64,000 nucleotides of DNA, from the NCBI RefSeq assembly GCF_014384805.1, contig NZ_JACRSS010000003.1, forward strand, positions 248,001-312,000, written 5' to 3'. Below the pieces are notes generated by a model. It searched no databases. It was not told where the DNA came from and saw nothing but the letters and a program-made list of their open reading frames with translations. Positions 1 to 7,667 of this stretch are shown here, piece by piece. Position 1 is the stretch's first letter, and the number at the start of each line of letters is the position of its first letter. This stretch comes from Guopingia tenuis (GTDB taxonomy: Bacteria; Bacillota; Clostridia; Christensenellales; Christensenellaceae). The translations under genes and the position numbers were made by a program.

Positions 1-340
1 GGGTCAAAACATTCACATCCGCATGCAGCCCGGTCACCGGGTCATAGCGCCCGCCCAGGCCGGTTTCCATTACCGCCGCCTCCACGCCGTTCATCCGGAA
101 CCATGCCAGACAGGCGTTCAAATAGGTATGAAACAGCGTCTTGCCTGGATTTTCCTCCATCAGCCGCCGCATGGTTTCCCGGGGAATTTCCTGCCCGTTG
201 ATGGATATGCGCTCTTCTTCCCGGACAAGGTGCGGGGAGATAAACAGCCCGCATTTATAGCCCGCGGCCTGCAAGATTCCCGCCGCAAAGGCCGCTACCG
301 ACCCCTTTGCGTTTGTCCCCGCCACCTGTATGATCTTCAT
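1..340 (-). CDS. folC: Folylpolyglutamate/dihydrofolate synthase, N-terminal part, cut by window edge
   Basis: This is the start of a Mur-ligase-type enzyme that adds glutamate to folates using ATP. The first 113 codons are present and the gene runs off the left edge. The P-loop reads GTNAKGSV about seven residues in (usually GTNGKGSV), and SPHLV follows, as in FolC. The ATG at 340 has a GAGGAAGG ribosome binding site and lies 24 nt after the valS stop, so the genes are probably co-transcribed. The protein begins almost at the P-loop and lacks the roughly 40-residue helical N-terminus of most FolC proteins. The family call is firm; completeness cannot be judged. Confidence 0.85.
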   Translation of the reverse strand, partial: MKIIQVAGTNAKGSVAAFAAGILQAAGYKCGLFISPHLVREEERISINGQEIPRETMRRLMEENPGKTLFHTYLNACLAWFRMNGVEAAVMETGLGGRYDPVTGLHADVNVLT

Positions 341-364
341 GCCCTTCCTCTCTCCCGCGCTTTC

Positions 365-3013
365 CTATTTCTGCAGCGCCTCCACGGAGGCGATCCGCTT
401 CTCGACCTTTTCCAGCATATCCGTATATTTTGCCAGCTTGGCCCGTTCTTCCTCCACGACCTTGGCGGGCGCCTTGCTCACGAATTTTTCGTTGTTCAGC
501 TTTCCGCCGGCCCGGGCGATTTCGCCCTCCAGGCTCTTCTTCTCCTTCAAAAGCCGCTCCATCTCTTTTTTGACGTCGATCAGCTCGCCCAGGGGCAGGA
601 ACACCTCACCCATGGGAACCACGGCGCCCGCCGCATTTTCCGGCTCAGGCGCTCCCGGCGCGATGACCTCCACCTCGCTGGCATAAGCCAGCTTCTTCAA
701 ATAGGCTTCGGTGGCATGCACCATATCGGCCTTCTCCGTGCGGAGAATGATCTTCGCCTTTTTAGACGGCGGAACATTCATGCCCGCCCGGGTATTGCGG
801 ACGCTGCGCACCACCTCCATGATCTCGCCCATGCTCTCCTCTTCCCCGGGGAACACCAGAGACGGCTCCGCCGCCGGCCAGTCCGAGATCATGATGGATT
901 CGCCCGCGCCCAGCATTTCCGTGTATATTTCCTCGGTAATAAAGGGCATAAAGGGATGCAGCAGCTTGAGGGCGTTTATGAGAACATAGCGCAGCACCTG
1001 GCAGGCCGTCTTCTTTTCCGCCGCATCTTCGCCATAGAGGCGGGACTTGGCCATTTCAATATACCAGTCGCAGTATTCGCTCCAGATGAAGTCATAGACC
1101 TTCTGGGCAGCCAGACCCAGCTCAAACTTCTCCATGTTATCGCTCACGTCCCGGATTACCTGCTGCAGCCGGCTGACGATCCACTGATCCGAAACATCAA
1201 AATGCTCGGGCTCCAGGCCGCCCGCGAAATCCTCGGGCAGATTCATGGCCACAAACCGGGAAGCGTTCCAGATCTTGTTGGCAAAGTTTCCGGCGGCGTT
1301 GACCTTCTCGTCGTAGTAGCGCATGTCGTTTCCAGGGCTCACCCCTACCGCCAGGCTGAACCGCAGGGCGTCCGCACCATATTTCTCGATGACCTCCAGC
1401 GGATCGATGCCATTGTTTAAGGACTTGCTCATCTTGCGCCCCTGGGAATCCCGGACAATGCCATGGATGTTGACATACTTGAAGGGCGCCTTGCCCATAA
1501 CCTCCATGCCGAAGGTGATCATCCGCGCCACCCAGAAGAAGATAATGTCGTATCCCGTCACCAGGACGCTGGTGGGATAGAAGAAATCCAGCTCCGGCGT
1601 CTTGTCCGGCCAGCCCAGCGTGGAGAAGGGCCAGAGCCCGGAGGAGAACCAGGTATCCAGCACGTCCTCATCCTGGTGGAAGTGTGTGCCTCCGCATTTT
1701 TCGCAGGTTTTCGGCATTTCCCGCGCCACCGCCATCTCGCCGCATTCGTCGCAGTAATAGGCGGGAATCCGATGCCCCCACCAGAGCTGGCGGGAAATGC
1801 ACCAGTCGCGGACATTTTCCATCCAGTTATAATAAATTTTATCAAACCGCTCGGGGATAAACTGCACATCCCCTCTGCGCACGGCCTCAATGGCCGGTTT
1901 TGCCAGCTCCTTCATGGAGACGAACCACTGGCGGGACACCATGGGTTCCACAGTGGTATGGCAGCGGTAGCAGGAGCCTACGTTATGGGCATAGTCCTCT
2001 TTCTTCACAAGAACGCCCGCCGCCTGTAAATCCGCCTCGATAGCCGCCCGCGCTTCATAGCGGTCCATGCCCTCGTATTTTCCGGCGTTTTCGTTCATCT
2101 TGCCGTCGTCGGTCAGGACGCGGATGATGGGCAGATCATGGCGGGTCGCCACCTCAAAGTCGTTGGGATCGTGCGCCGGCGTGATCTTGACGGCGCCGGT
2201 CCCGAATTCCCGGTCCACATATTCGTCCGCCACCACGGGAATCGGCTTGTCAAGAAGCGGCAGAATGACATTTTTGCCCACGAGATGGGCATACCGCTCG
2301 TCCTCGGGATGGACGGCCACCGCCGTATCTCCCAGCATGGTCTCCGGCCGGGTTGTGGCCACCACAATGCCCTCGCCGCCGTCCTCGGCGGCATAGCGGA
2401 TATGCCAGAGGTGCGAGGCCTGTTCCTCGTATTCCACCTCCGCATCCGAAAGTGCCGTCTGGCAGTTGGGGCACCAGTTGATGATGCGGTTGCCGCGGTA
2501 GATCAGGCCCTTTTCATAGAGGCGGATAAACACCTCTTTGACGGCCCGGGAGCAGCCTTCATCCATGGTGAACCGCTCCCGCTCCCAGTCGCAGGAGGAG
2601 CCCAGCTTTTTCAGCTGCGACACGATGCGGCCGCCATACTGCTCCTTCCATTTCCAGGCGCGCTCCAAAAACGCCTCCCGGCCGATTCCCTCTTTTGTGA
2701 GGCCCTCTTCCGCCATCTGGTTTACAATTTTCACTTCGGTTGCAATGCTGGCGTGATCCGTGCCCGGCAGCCAGAGGGCGGCATAGCCCTGCATCCGGCG
2801 GAACCGGATGATGGCGTCCTGGATCATCTCGTCCAGCGCATGGCCCATATGCAGCTGTCCCGTGATGTTGGGCGGCGGGATCACAATGGTGAAAGGCTTT
2901 TTCTTCTCATCCACTTCCCCATGGAAATAGCCCCGCTCGGTCCAGCGGGCATAGAGCTTGTCCTCCACCTGGCGGTGGTCATAGGCTTTGTTTAGATTTT
3001 CTTTGTCGATCAT
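365..3013 (-). CDS. valS: Valyl-tRNA synthetase
   Basis: Class I aminoacyl-tRNA synthetase charging tRNA-Val in the cytoplasm; 882 residues, normal for the family. Visible features are the HIGH-type motif HMGH at residues 55-58, an editing domain in the first half, the KMSKS loop near residue 527 (GRKMSKSLNNG), the anticodon-binding helices and the C-terminal coiled-coil arm (about 815-882). I chose the ATG at 3013 because GGGAGGGAGAAC precedes it; the reading frame stays open to 3067 but that overlaps a promoter. A T-box lies about 850 nt upstream beyond two small genes, and a separate sigma-A-like promoter sits directly upstream, so regulation may be dual. Confidence 0.97.
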   Translation of the reverse strand: MIDKENLNKAYDHRQVEDKLYARWTERGYFHGEVDEKKKPFTIVIPPPNITGQLHMGHALDEMIQDAIIRFRRMQGYAALWLPGTDHASIATEVKIVNQMAEEGLTKEGIGREAFLERAWKWKEQYGGRIVSQLKKLGSSCDWERERFTMDEGCSRAVKEVFIRLYEKGLIYRGNRIINWCPNCQTALSDAEVEYEEQASHLWHIRYAAEDGGEGIVVATTRPETMLGDTAVAVHPEDERYAHLVGKNVILPLLDKPIPVVADEYVDREFGTGAVKITPAHDPNDFEVATRHDLPIIRVLTDDGKMNENAGKYEGMDRYEARAAIEADLQAAGVLVKKEDYAHNVGSCYRCHTTVEPMVSRQWFVSMKELAKPAIEAVRRGDVQFIPERFDKIYYNWMENVRDWCISRQLWWGHRIPAYYCDECGEMAVAREMPKTCEKCGGTHFHQDEDVLDTWFSSGLWPFSTLGWPDKTPELDFFYPTSVLVTGYDIIFFWVARMITFGMEVMGKAPFKYVNIHGIVRDSQGRKMSKSLNNGIDPLEVIEKYGADALRFSLAVGVSPGNDMRYYDEKVNAAGNFANKIWNASRFVAMNLPEDFAGGLEPEHFDVSDQWIVSRLQQVIRDVSDNMEKFELGLAAQKVYDFIWSEYCDWYIEMAKSRLYGEDAAEKKTACQVLRYVLINALKLLHPFMPFITEEIYTEMLGAGESIMISDWPAAEPSLVFPGEEESMGEIMEVVRSVRNTRAGMNVPPSKKAKIILRTEKADMVHATEAYLKKLAYASEVEVIAPGAPEPENAAGAVVPMGEVFLPLGELIDVKKEMERLLKEKKSLEGEIARAGGKLNNEKFVSKAPAKVVEEERAKLAKYTDMLEKVEKRIASVEALQK

Positions 3014-3038
3014 ATGGTTCTCCCTCCCGGTTTTTATC

Positions 3039-3067
3039 ATAATATATTTCATGGTTTGTTCAATCAA
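3039..3067 (-). promoter_or_regulatory. Candidate sigma-A promoter of valS
   Basis: On the minus strand TTGATT (3062-3067), a 17-nt spacer and TATTAT (3039-3044) precede the chosen valS start by about 25 nt. The -10 box matches consensus at 5 of 6 positions and the -35 at 4 of 6. If it is active, valS-folC can be transcribed without passing the T-box. The leader would be very short. Confidence 0.5.
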
Positions 3068-3073
3068 GAGCTT

Positions 3074-3133
3074 CCCCTGTTATGCAACGCAACATTCAGC
3101 AGGGAATTGCGCTCACTGCCTTAGAGGCAGGGG
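3074..3133. other. Compact inverted-repeat cluster upstream of valS
   Basis: A closing stem CCCCTG/CAGGGG (3074-3079 with 3128-3133) encloses two further stems: ACGCAA/TTGCGC-type pairing around 3087-3113 and TGCC(TTAGA)GGCA around 3117-3129. Together they could form a three-way junction. No run of T follows on either strand, so it is not a typical terminator. It lies between the 159-residue membrane gene and the candidate valS promoter. Function unknown; it could be a processing site, a small RNA or a protein-binding site. Confidence 0.35.
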
Positions 3134-3147
3134 ATATCAAGGCTGTG

Positions 3148-3627
3148 TTATAATTTCAACGTCAGCAGCGTGCTCCCGATAGCCGCCAATAAAAGCGCCA
3201 TCATTCCCAAAACATTCACTGCGGAAGCTCCCGGTCCCCACCGGGCTAAAATATCCACTGGCTTCCCTTTTTCCTTTCTTTTTGCAGCCGCCCAAAGGAA
3301 GAAAAGCTCCAGAAGCAGCGCCAGTCCAAAGCAGGCCAACACGGCTAATATAAATTCCATGGACATTGCCCCTGCCCAGAGCGGCCCTTTCCATCCATTC
3401 CCGGTCTGCCACGCCATAAACAGCATAAAGGCGCCCAGGAAAAGAAAGAGGAATCCCAGCATCCGCAGCTGCAAAATCACTTGAGCCTTCTGCCACTGTC
3501 TGCGAGCCGCTTTTAATCTTTGCCTTCCTATTTCTATTTTCCGATCCTCTCTGCGGCGCCTTGCCAGCCGCCAAAAAAACAGCGTTAAAAAAAGTCCTAA
3601 TGCCAGGAGCACACAGGCCGCCGTCAT
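3148..3627 (-). CDS. Small membrane protein of unknown function (159 aa)
   Basis: I do not recognise a family. Four hydrophobic segments are visible (about residues 2-21, 54-73, 84-110 and 135-157). A strongly basic stretch of Arg and Lys between the first two, about 22-52, is probably cytoplasmic. There are no obvious catalytic motifs. The start at 3627 is preceded by a purine-rich GAAGGATGAAGGAAG. The gene follows the 62-residue membrane protein by 15 nt, and both lie between the T-box leader and valS, so they are probably co-transcribed under T-box control. Confidence 0.7.
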   Translation of the reverse strand: MTAACVLLALGLFLTLFFWRLARRRREDRKIEIGRQRLKAARRQWQKAQVILQLRMLGFLFLFLGAFMLFMAWQTGNGWKGPLWAGAMSMEFILAVLACFGLALLLELFFLWAAAKRKEKGKPVDILARWGPGASAVNVLGMMALLLAAIGSTLLTLKL

Positions 3628-3642
3628 CTTCCTTCATCCTTC

Positions 3643-3831
3643 TTACAGTATATCCATGATAAAGAGCATCCCGAAAATCGCAATCCCCAACCCCGCAAAT
3701 TTCAAAAGCAGACAGGCCAGGCTGTTCCTGGGGTCTTCAATATGCCAGAGCTTTTTGCCGATTTTCCCTGCGAGGAAAGTGACAAGAGCTCCGATAATCA
3801 TGACCACCAGGCCGAGAATCTGTTTCCCCAT
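3643..3831 (-). CDS. Small two-helix membrane protein (62 aa)
   Basis: The first gene behind the T-box. The start ATG at 3831 has GGGAG about 10 nt upstream and lies just beyond the T-box terminator. Two hydrophobic helices (about residues 5-22 and 40-60) flank a short polar stretch, KIGKKLWHIEDPRNS. No family is recognised. Its frame is open upstream through the T-box, but that extension includes the conserved T-box sequence and should not be annotated as protein. Confidence 0.65.
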   Translation of the reverse strand: MGKQILGLVVMIIGALVTFLAGKIGKKLWHIEDPRNSLACLLLKFAGLGIAIFGMLFIMDIL

Positions 3832-3845
3832 TTTGCATTGCTCCC

Positions 3846-4075
3846 GTTTATAAAAATAAGCCCCTTCTTCCCAAAGGACGAAGGAACTTCGCGGTACCAC
3901 CTTATTTCCGCGCCCGGAGCGCGGCAACTCAAGCAAGCCTCCGGAAGCACATGCCTTCCGGCGCTTTGGCCGCCTAACGCGCGGCAAACGTCCATGCCTA
4001 TCTTTCTTCAGCACAGCCCCTTCCGGGCGACTTCAGCGTTTCCTCTCCCCAGACCCTTTCACCTCTTGCCGGGCC
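3846..4075 (-). promoter_or_regulatory. T-box leader (tRNA-sensing antitermination element)
   Basis: The hallmark T-box sequence AAATAAGGTGGTACCGCG ends at 3890 on the minus strand. It is followed by a terminator whose stem AAGTTCCTTC/GAAGGGGCTT (3880-3889 with 3858-3867) precedes a T run at 3852-3856. A GC hairpin CCGCGC/GCGCGG just 5' of the T-box sequence fits stem III. The 5' part holds several hairpins, but I could not draw a clean canonical stem I. A candidate specifier is GUU (3987-3989), a Val codon, which would fit valS downstream; this assignment is weak. Known role of the family: uncharged tRNA stabilises the antiterminator. Confidence 0.85.
3852..3889 (-). terminator. T-box-controlled intrinsic terminator
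   Basis: Ten-pair stem (AAGTTCCTTC with GAAGGGGCTT) extended by a GTCC/GGA inner part, followed by ATTTTTAT. Its 5' arm overlaps the region needed for the antiterminator, as expected for a T-box. Confidence 0.8.
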
Positions 4076-4098
4076 CTTCTCTTTCGGGGCGGTTGCGC

Positions 4099-4650
4099 CT
4101 ACTCCTCCCTTGCGCTGGGTTTCTTCTCAAAAATCAAATGTCCGTTTTTCGCGGCATACTGCACAAACGCCACAATTACCGCCGCCAGGGCGACATACGT
4201 CGCATAGAGATAATAGGGCGACAGGTATTCATATAGAAATCCCGAACCAATGGAGATGTTCAGGAGCAGCGCCGCAATCTTGCCGAATTTATTAGCCGGC
4301 GTTACATGGCCGCGCCCCAGGATGATTACGCCGCCGAGAAGCATCAGGAACTCCTTGGCAAACACCACAATCATCACAAAGGGCGGCAGAATGCCCCGGA
4401 TCGTGAAAGTGACGATCACGCTCACCGCCATGAGCTTGTCCGCCAGCGGATCCAGCCAAATGCCCAGCTTGGTGATCAGATGGTTTTTGCGGGCGATATA
4501 ACCGTCCAGCAGGTCTGTTCCGCAGGCCGTGAGGAATACGATCAGGGCAAAGACCATCTGGTTATCCAGGATCAGGAGAATGGTGACGGGGATCAGCAGC
4601 AGCCGGATCATCGTCAAAACATTGGGCAGGTTCCAGACTTTATTGCTCAT
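4099..4650 (-). CDS. pgsA: CDP-diacylglycerol-glycerol-3-phosphate 3-phosphatidyltransferase
   Basis: Integral membrane enzyme making phosphatidylglycerol phosphate, the committed step of anionic phospholipid synthesis. The CDP-alcohol phosphatidyltransferase signature D-x2-D-G-x2-A-R-x8-G-x3-D-x3-D is complete (DLLDGYIAR, then GIWLDPLADK), near residues 44-71. Length 183 and multiple hydrophobic helices are typical. The start at 4650 has AAAAGGAG six nt upstream. It is the first gene of the minus-strand unit; the T-box begins within about 30 nt of its stop, with no terminator between, so T-box read-through probably originates at the pgsA promoter. Confidence 0.95.
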   Translation of the reverse strand: MSNKVWNLPNVLTMIRLLLIPVTILLILDNQMVFALIVFLTACGTDLLDGYIARKNHLITKLGIWLDPLADKLMAVSVIVTFTIRGILPPFVMIVVFAKEFLMLLGGVIILGRGHVTPANKFGKIAALLLNISIGSGFLYEYLSPYYLYATYVALAAVIVAFVQYAAKNGHLIFEKKPSAREE

Positions 4651-4697
4651 GACTCCTTTTCTCTCCCTTCTCCCGCACCCTTCGGGCCAGTATTTCT

Positions 4698-4726
4698 ATT
4701 ATATATGGTATTCCCGTTTTTTTCAA
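4698..4726 (-). promoter_or_regulatory. Sigma-A promoter of pgsA
   Basis: Minus strand: TTGAAA (4721-4726), 17-nt spacer, TATAAT (4698-4703). Both boxes are close to consensus, and the pgsA start lies about 48 nt downstream. Confidence 0.75.
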
Positions 4727-4867
4727 TAGATTTTCCCTCTCTCTTTTTCGCGGTTTTCCCCGCGGTTTTTTCCCTTTCCAATTCGAGAAAAATACGGTAG
4801 TATATAAGAAAAGGACAGGCCCTCCCGGCGCACAGAGCGCCGGCATCGCCAGACAGAGGATTTTATT

Positions 4868-5830
4868 ATGCAGCCCATCACCATTGGAATTGATATCGGC
4901 GGCACCAAAACAGCCCTGGGGCTGTTTTCCGGGCCGGGTATGCCCCGCCTGCGCGCCGCCGCCCCCTCGCCCCAGAATGCGGAGCCCGAGGCACTTGTGC
5001 GCCTGCTGGTTCGGGAAATCCGCGGTCTTTTGCAGCGCGGCGGAATCCGGGAGGAACAGCTGACGGGCATCGGCGTCGGCGCACCCGCCTGGGTGGACTA
5101 CGAGGCGGGGCGGGTGATCTATGCGCCCAATCTGGCTTGCCTGAAGGATTATTCCCTCCGGGACGCTTTGACGGATCACTTTCCCGTCCCGGTCTATGTG
5201 GATAACGACGCCAACCTGGCCGCTCTGGCCGAATATAAGCTGGGAGCGGGGCGCGGTTTTTCCCATATGGTCTATTCCACCGCTTCCACCGGCATCGGCG
5301 GCGGCCTCATCCTGAATGGTGCACTCTACCGGGGCGCCTATGGCTGCGCCGGAGAGATCGGGCATATGCTTGCCACGCCGGGAAAAGGCGAGCTTTGCGG
5401 CTGTGGCAAGCGGGGCTGCTTTGAATCCTGGGCCGGCGGCGCGCATATCTTCCAGCATGTCGCCCGGCGGCTCCGGAAAGGCGAAACCACCTGCATGACA
5501 GATCTGGCCGGCCGGGTGGAGGATATCACCGGCAACACTCTCCGGGAGGCTTTTTTTGCCGGGGACAAAATGGCGCAGGAAATCCTTCAGGACATGGCGA
5601 ATAGTATAGGTATTCTCTATTATAATCTCTATCAGGCTTTGAACGTCAGCTGTTTTGTCATGGGAGGCGGCCTGCTCACGGGCTTTGGCGACGCGCTTCT
5701 GGGGCGGGTGCGGGAATGCTTTTCCGCCCTTCATTCGGCCTCGCCGCTCCCCCTTCCCGTGGAGATTCGGCCCGCGGAGCTTACGCAGGATTTCGGCATC
5801 ATTGGCGCCAATCTCCTGCTCTATCAATAA
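4868..5830 (+). CDS. ROK-family sugar kinase, probable glucokinase
   Basis: Cytoplasmic ATP-dependent kinase of the ROK family, 320 residues. The N-terminal phosphate-binding motif GIDIGGTKTALG is at residues 7-18. The glycine-rich STGIGGGLI and the zinc site GEIGH followed by CGCGKRGCFES (about 177-187) are intact. These support hexokinase-type activity, most likely on glucose, though ROK kinases also act on N-acetyl sugars and fructose. The following gene, 27 nt downstream, is a phosphosugar mutase, which fits glucose to glucose-6-P to glucose-1-P. It is divergent from pgsA; a TATAAG-like -10 sits near 4801-4809 but no good -35 is seen. Confidence 0.88.
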   Translation: MQPITIGIDIGGTKTALGLFSGPGMPRLRAAAPSPQNAEPEALVRLLVREIRGLLQRGGIREEQLTGIGVGAPAWVDYEAGRVIYAPNLACLKDYSLRDALTDHFPVPVYVDNDANLAALAEYKLGAGRGFSHMVYSTASTGIGGGLILNGALYRGAYGCAGEIGHMLATPGKGELCGCGKRGCFESWAGGAHIFQHVARRLRKGETTCMTDLAGRVEDITGNTLREAFFAGDKMAQEILQDMANSIGILYYNLYQALNVSCFVMGGGLLTGFGDALLGRVRECFSALHSASPLPLPVEIRPAELTQDFGIIGANLLLYQ

Positions 5831-5857
5831 AACCGAAAACGTATAGGAGGTATTTCT

Positions 5858-7579
5858 ATGGATTACAAGCAGGCATATGCGGAATGGAGCGCGGCTCTTG
5901 CCGGAACCGAATATGAGGCCGAGCTGGAGCGCATCGCCGCCGACCCCGCGCTTTTGCAGGACAGTTTTTATCAGTTTCTGGAATTCGGCACGGCGGGCAT
6001 GCGGGGTACGCTTGCCCTAGGCACCAACCGGATGAACGTGTTCACTGTGCGCCGGGCCAGCGAGGGGCTCGCCGCCTATATTTTATCCACCGGAAAGCAG
6101 GATGACGGCGTGGCCATCGCCTATGACAGCCGGATAAACAGCGATGTATTCGCCCGGGAGGCCGCCCGGGTTCTGGCGGACAAGGGTGTGAAGGTCTATC
6201 TCTATCAAATGCTCCACAGCGTCCCTCAGCTCTCCTTTACCATTCTGCATCTCCACTGCATCGCCGGCATCGTCATCACCGCCAGCCATAATCCGCCGGA
6301 ATACAACGGCTATAAGGTCTATGGTGCGGACGGCGGCCAGTTGGCGACAGAGGACGCCGCCACTGTGACAAACTATATCAACGAAGTTACCGACTATCTG
6401 TCCTATACCCCCATGTCTCTCGATGACGCGGTGGAAAAAGGCCTTGTCACCTATATCGGCGAGGATGTAGATGAAGTATACTATCAAAAAGTGGAGTCTT
6501 TACAGATTGACCGGGAGGTCATCGCCCGCCAGGCCGACCATCTAAAAATCGTCTATACGCCCCTGTTCGGCACGGGCAATGTTCCCGTGCGCCGGATTCT
6601 CTCGGATATCGGCATCCGCAACCTGAGCGTCGTCAAGGAGCAGGAGCTTCCCAACGGAAACTTCCCCGGCCTCAAGGCTCCCAACCCGGAAAACCGGGAT
6701 GTCTTTACTCTGGCCTTTCAGCAGGCCGACGAAATCGGCGCCAACCTCATCATCGCCACAGATCCGGACTGCGACCGCATGGGTGTCTGCGTCCGGAGCA
6801 AGGACGGCGGTTTTGAGGTTCTGACCGGCAACCAGATCGGCTGCATTCTCATGGATTATATCCTCTCCGCCAAGCAGTCCTCTTTCTCGGGAGACGAATT
6901 TGTGGTGAAATCTGTGGTATCCACAGCTATGGCGGATACCATTGCCGCCCATTATGGCGTGGAGCTGCGCAATGTCCTGACCGGCTTCAAGTTCATTGCC
7001 GAGCAGATCAAGCTCTCCGAAGCCTCGGGCAAGGGCCGGTTCCTCTTTGGTTTTGAAGAGAGCTATGGCTATCTCTCGGGCACCTTTGTGCGGGATAAGG
7101 ACGCGGCCATGGCCTCCATGCTTCTTGCCGAAGCCGCCTGCCATTATGACGCCAAGGGCATGACCCTCTATGACGCCCTGCAGGAGCTTTATAAAAAATT
7201 CGGCTATTTCAAGGAACAGGTTCTCTCCCTGACGCTGGCCGGCATGGAGGGCATTGCCAAGATCAAAGGGGCGGTGGAGGCCTTGCGGCAGAATCCCCCC
7301 GCGGCTTTCGGCGAATTTGCCGTGACGGCGGTGAGTGATTTTATGAAAAACACCAAGACCCAGGTAGCCACCGGCGCTGTTTCCCCCATTGGCCTTCCGG
7401 CCACCAACATGCTTTATTATGATTTCGACGGCGGCCGGGTGATCCTGCGTCCTTCGGGCACGGAGCCCAAGCTGAAAGCCTATGTAAGCATTGTCTCGCC
7501 GGACGAGGCCGATGCCCAGGCCAAGCTCAGCCGTCTGGCGGCAACCGTGAAGAGCCTCATGGCCGAGCTTACAAAATAA
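5858..7579 (+). CDS. pgcA: Phosphosugar mutase, alpha-phosphoglucomutase type
   Basis: Interconverts glucose-6-P and glucose-1-P (possibly also mannose phosphates) through a phosphoserine. Motifs in order: catalytic TASHNPPEYNG near residue 140, the metal loop DPDCDRMG near 306, the sugar-binding loop GFEESYGYL near 398, and the phosphate loop RPSGTEPK near 530. At 573 residues it is the long PgcA form common in Firmicutes. TAGGAGG precedes the ATG. It lies 27 nt after the ROK kinase and ends 14 nt before a strong hairpin terminator, so the two form an operon. Confidence 0.95.
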   Translation: MDYKQAYAEWSAALAGTEYEAELERIAADPALLQDSFYQFLEFGTAGMRGTLALGTNRMNVFTVRRASEGLAAYILSTGKQDDGVAIAYDSRINSDVFAREAARVLADKGVKVYLYQMLHSVPQLSFTILHLHCIAGIVITASHNPPEYNGYKVYGADGGQLATEDAATVTNYINEVTDYLSYTPMSLDDAVEKGLVTYIGEDVDEVYYQKVESLQIDREVIARQADHLKIVYTPLFGTGNVPVRRILSDIGIRNLSVVKEQELPNGNFPGLKAPNPENRDVFTLAFQQADEIGANLIIATDPDCDRMGVCVRSKDGGFEVLTGNQIGCILMDYILSAKQSSFSGDEFVVKSVVSTAMADTIAAHYGVELRNVLTGFKFIAEQIKLSEASGKGRFLFGFEESYGYLSGTFVRDKDAAMASMLLAEAACHYDAKGMTLYDALQELYKKFGYFKEQVLSLTLAGMEGIAKIKGAVEALRQNPPAAFGEFAVTAVSDFMKNTKTQVATGAVSPIGLPATNMLYYDFDGGRVILRPSGTEPKLKAYVSIVSPDEADAQAKLSRLAATVKSLMAELTK

Positions 7580-7593
7580 CTGCATTTTTCACA

Positions 7594-7635
7594 AAAATAA
7601 AAACAGGTACAGTTCGCTGTGCCTGTTTTTATTTT
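7594..7635. terminator. Bidirectional intrinsic terminator
   Basis: A 19-bp near-perfect stem (7594-7612 with 7617-7635), core CAGGTACAG/CTGTGCCTG with a TTCG loop, flanked by A-rich and T-rich arms. It serves pgcA from the left and the XRE membrane gene from the right. Confidence 0.9.
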
Positions 7636-7667
7636 GCCGTTTTTTGACTTCTGTCAGTTCTATGTCA

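Noticed and set aside
23..1420. Long plus-strand open frame of 465 codons over folC and valS
   Set aside because: Antisense shadow of valS; GC-rich third positions keep opposite frames open. No ribosome binding site or family resemblance.
3832..4014. N-terminal extension of the 62-aa gene into the T-box region
   Set aside because: The extension translates the conserved T-box sequence; the ribosome binding site supports a start at 3831.
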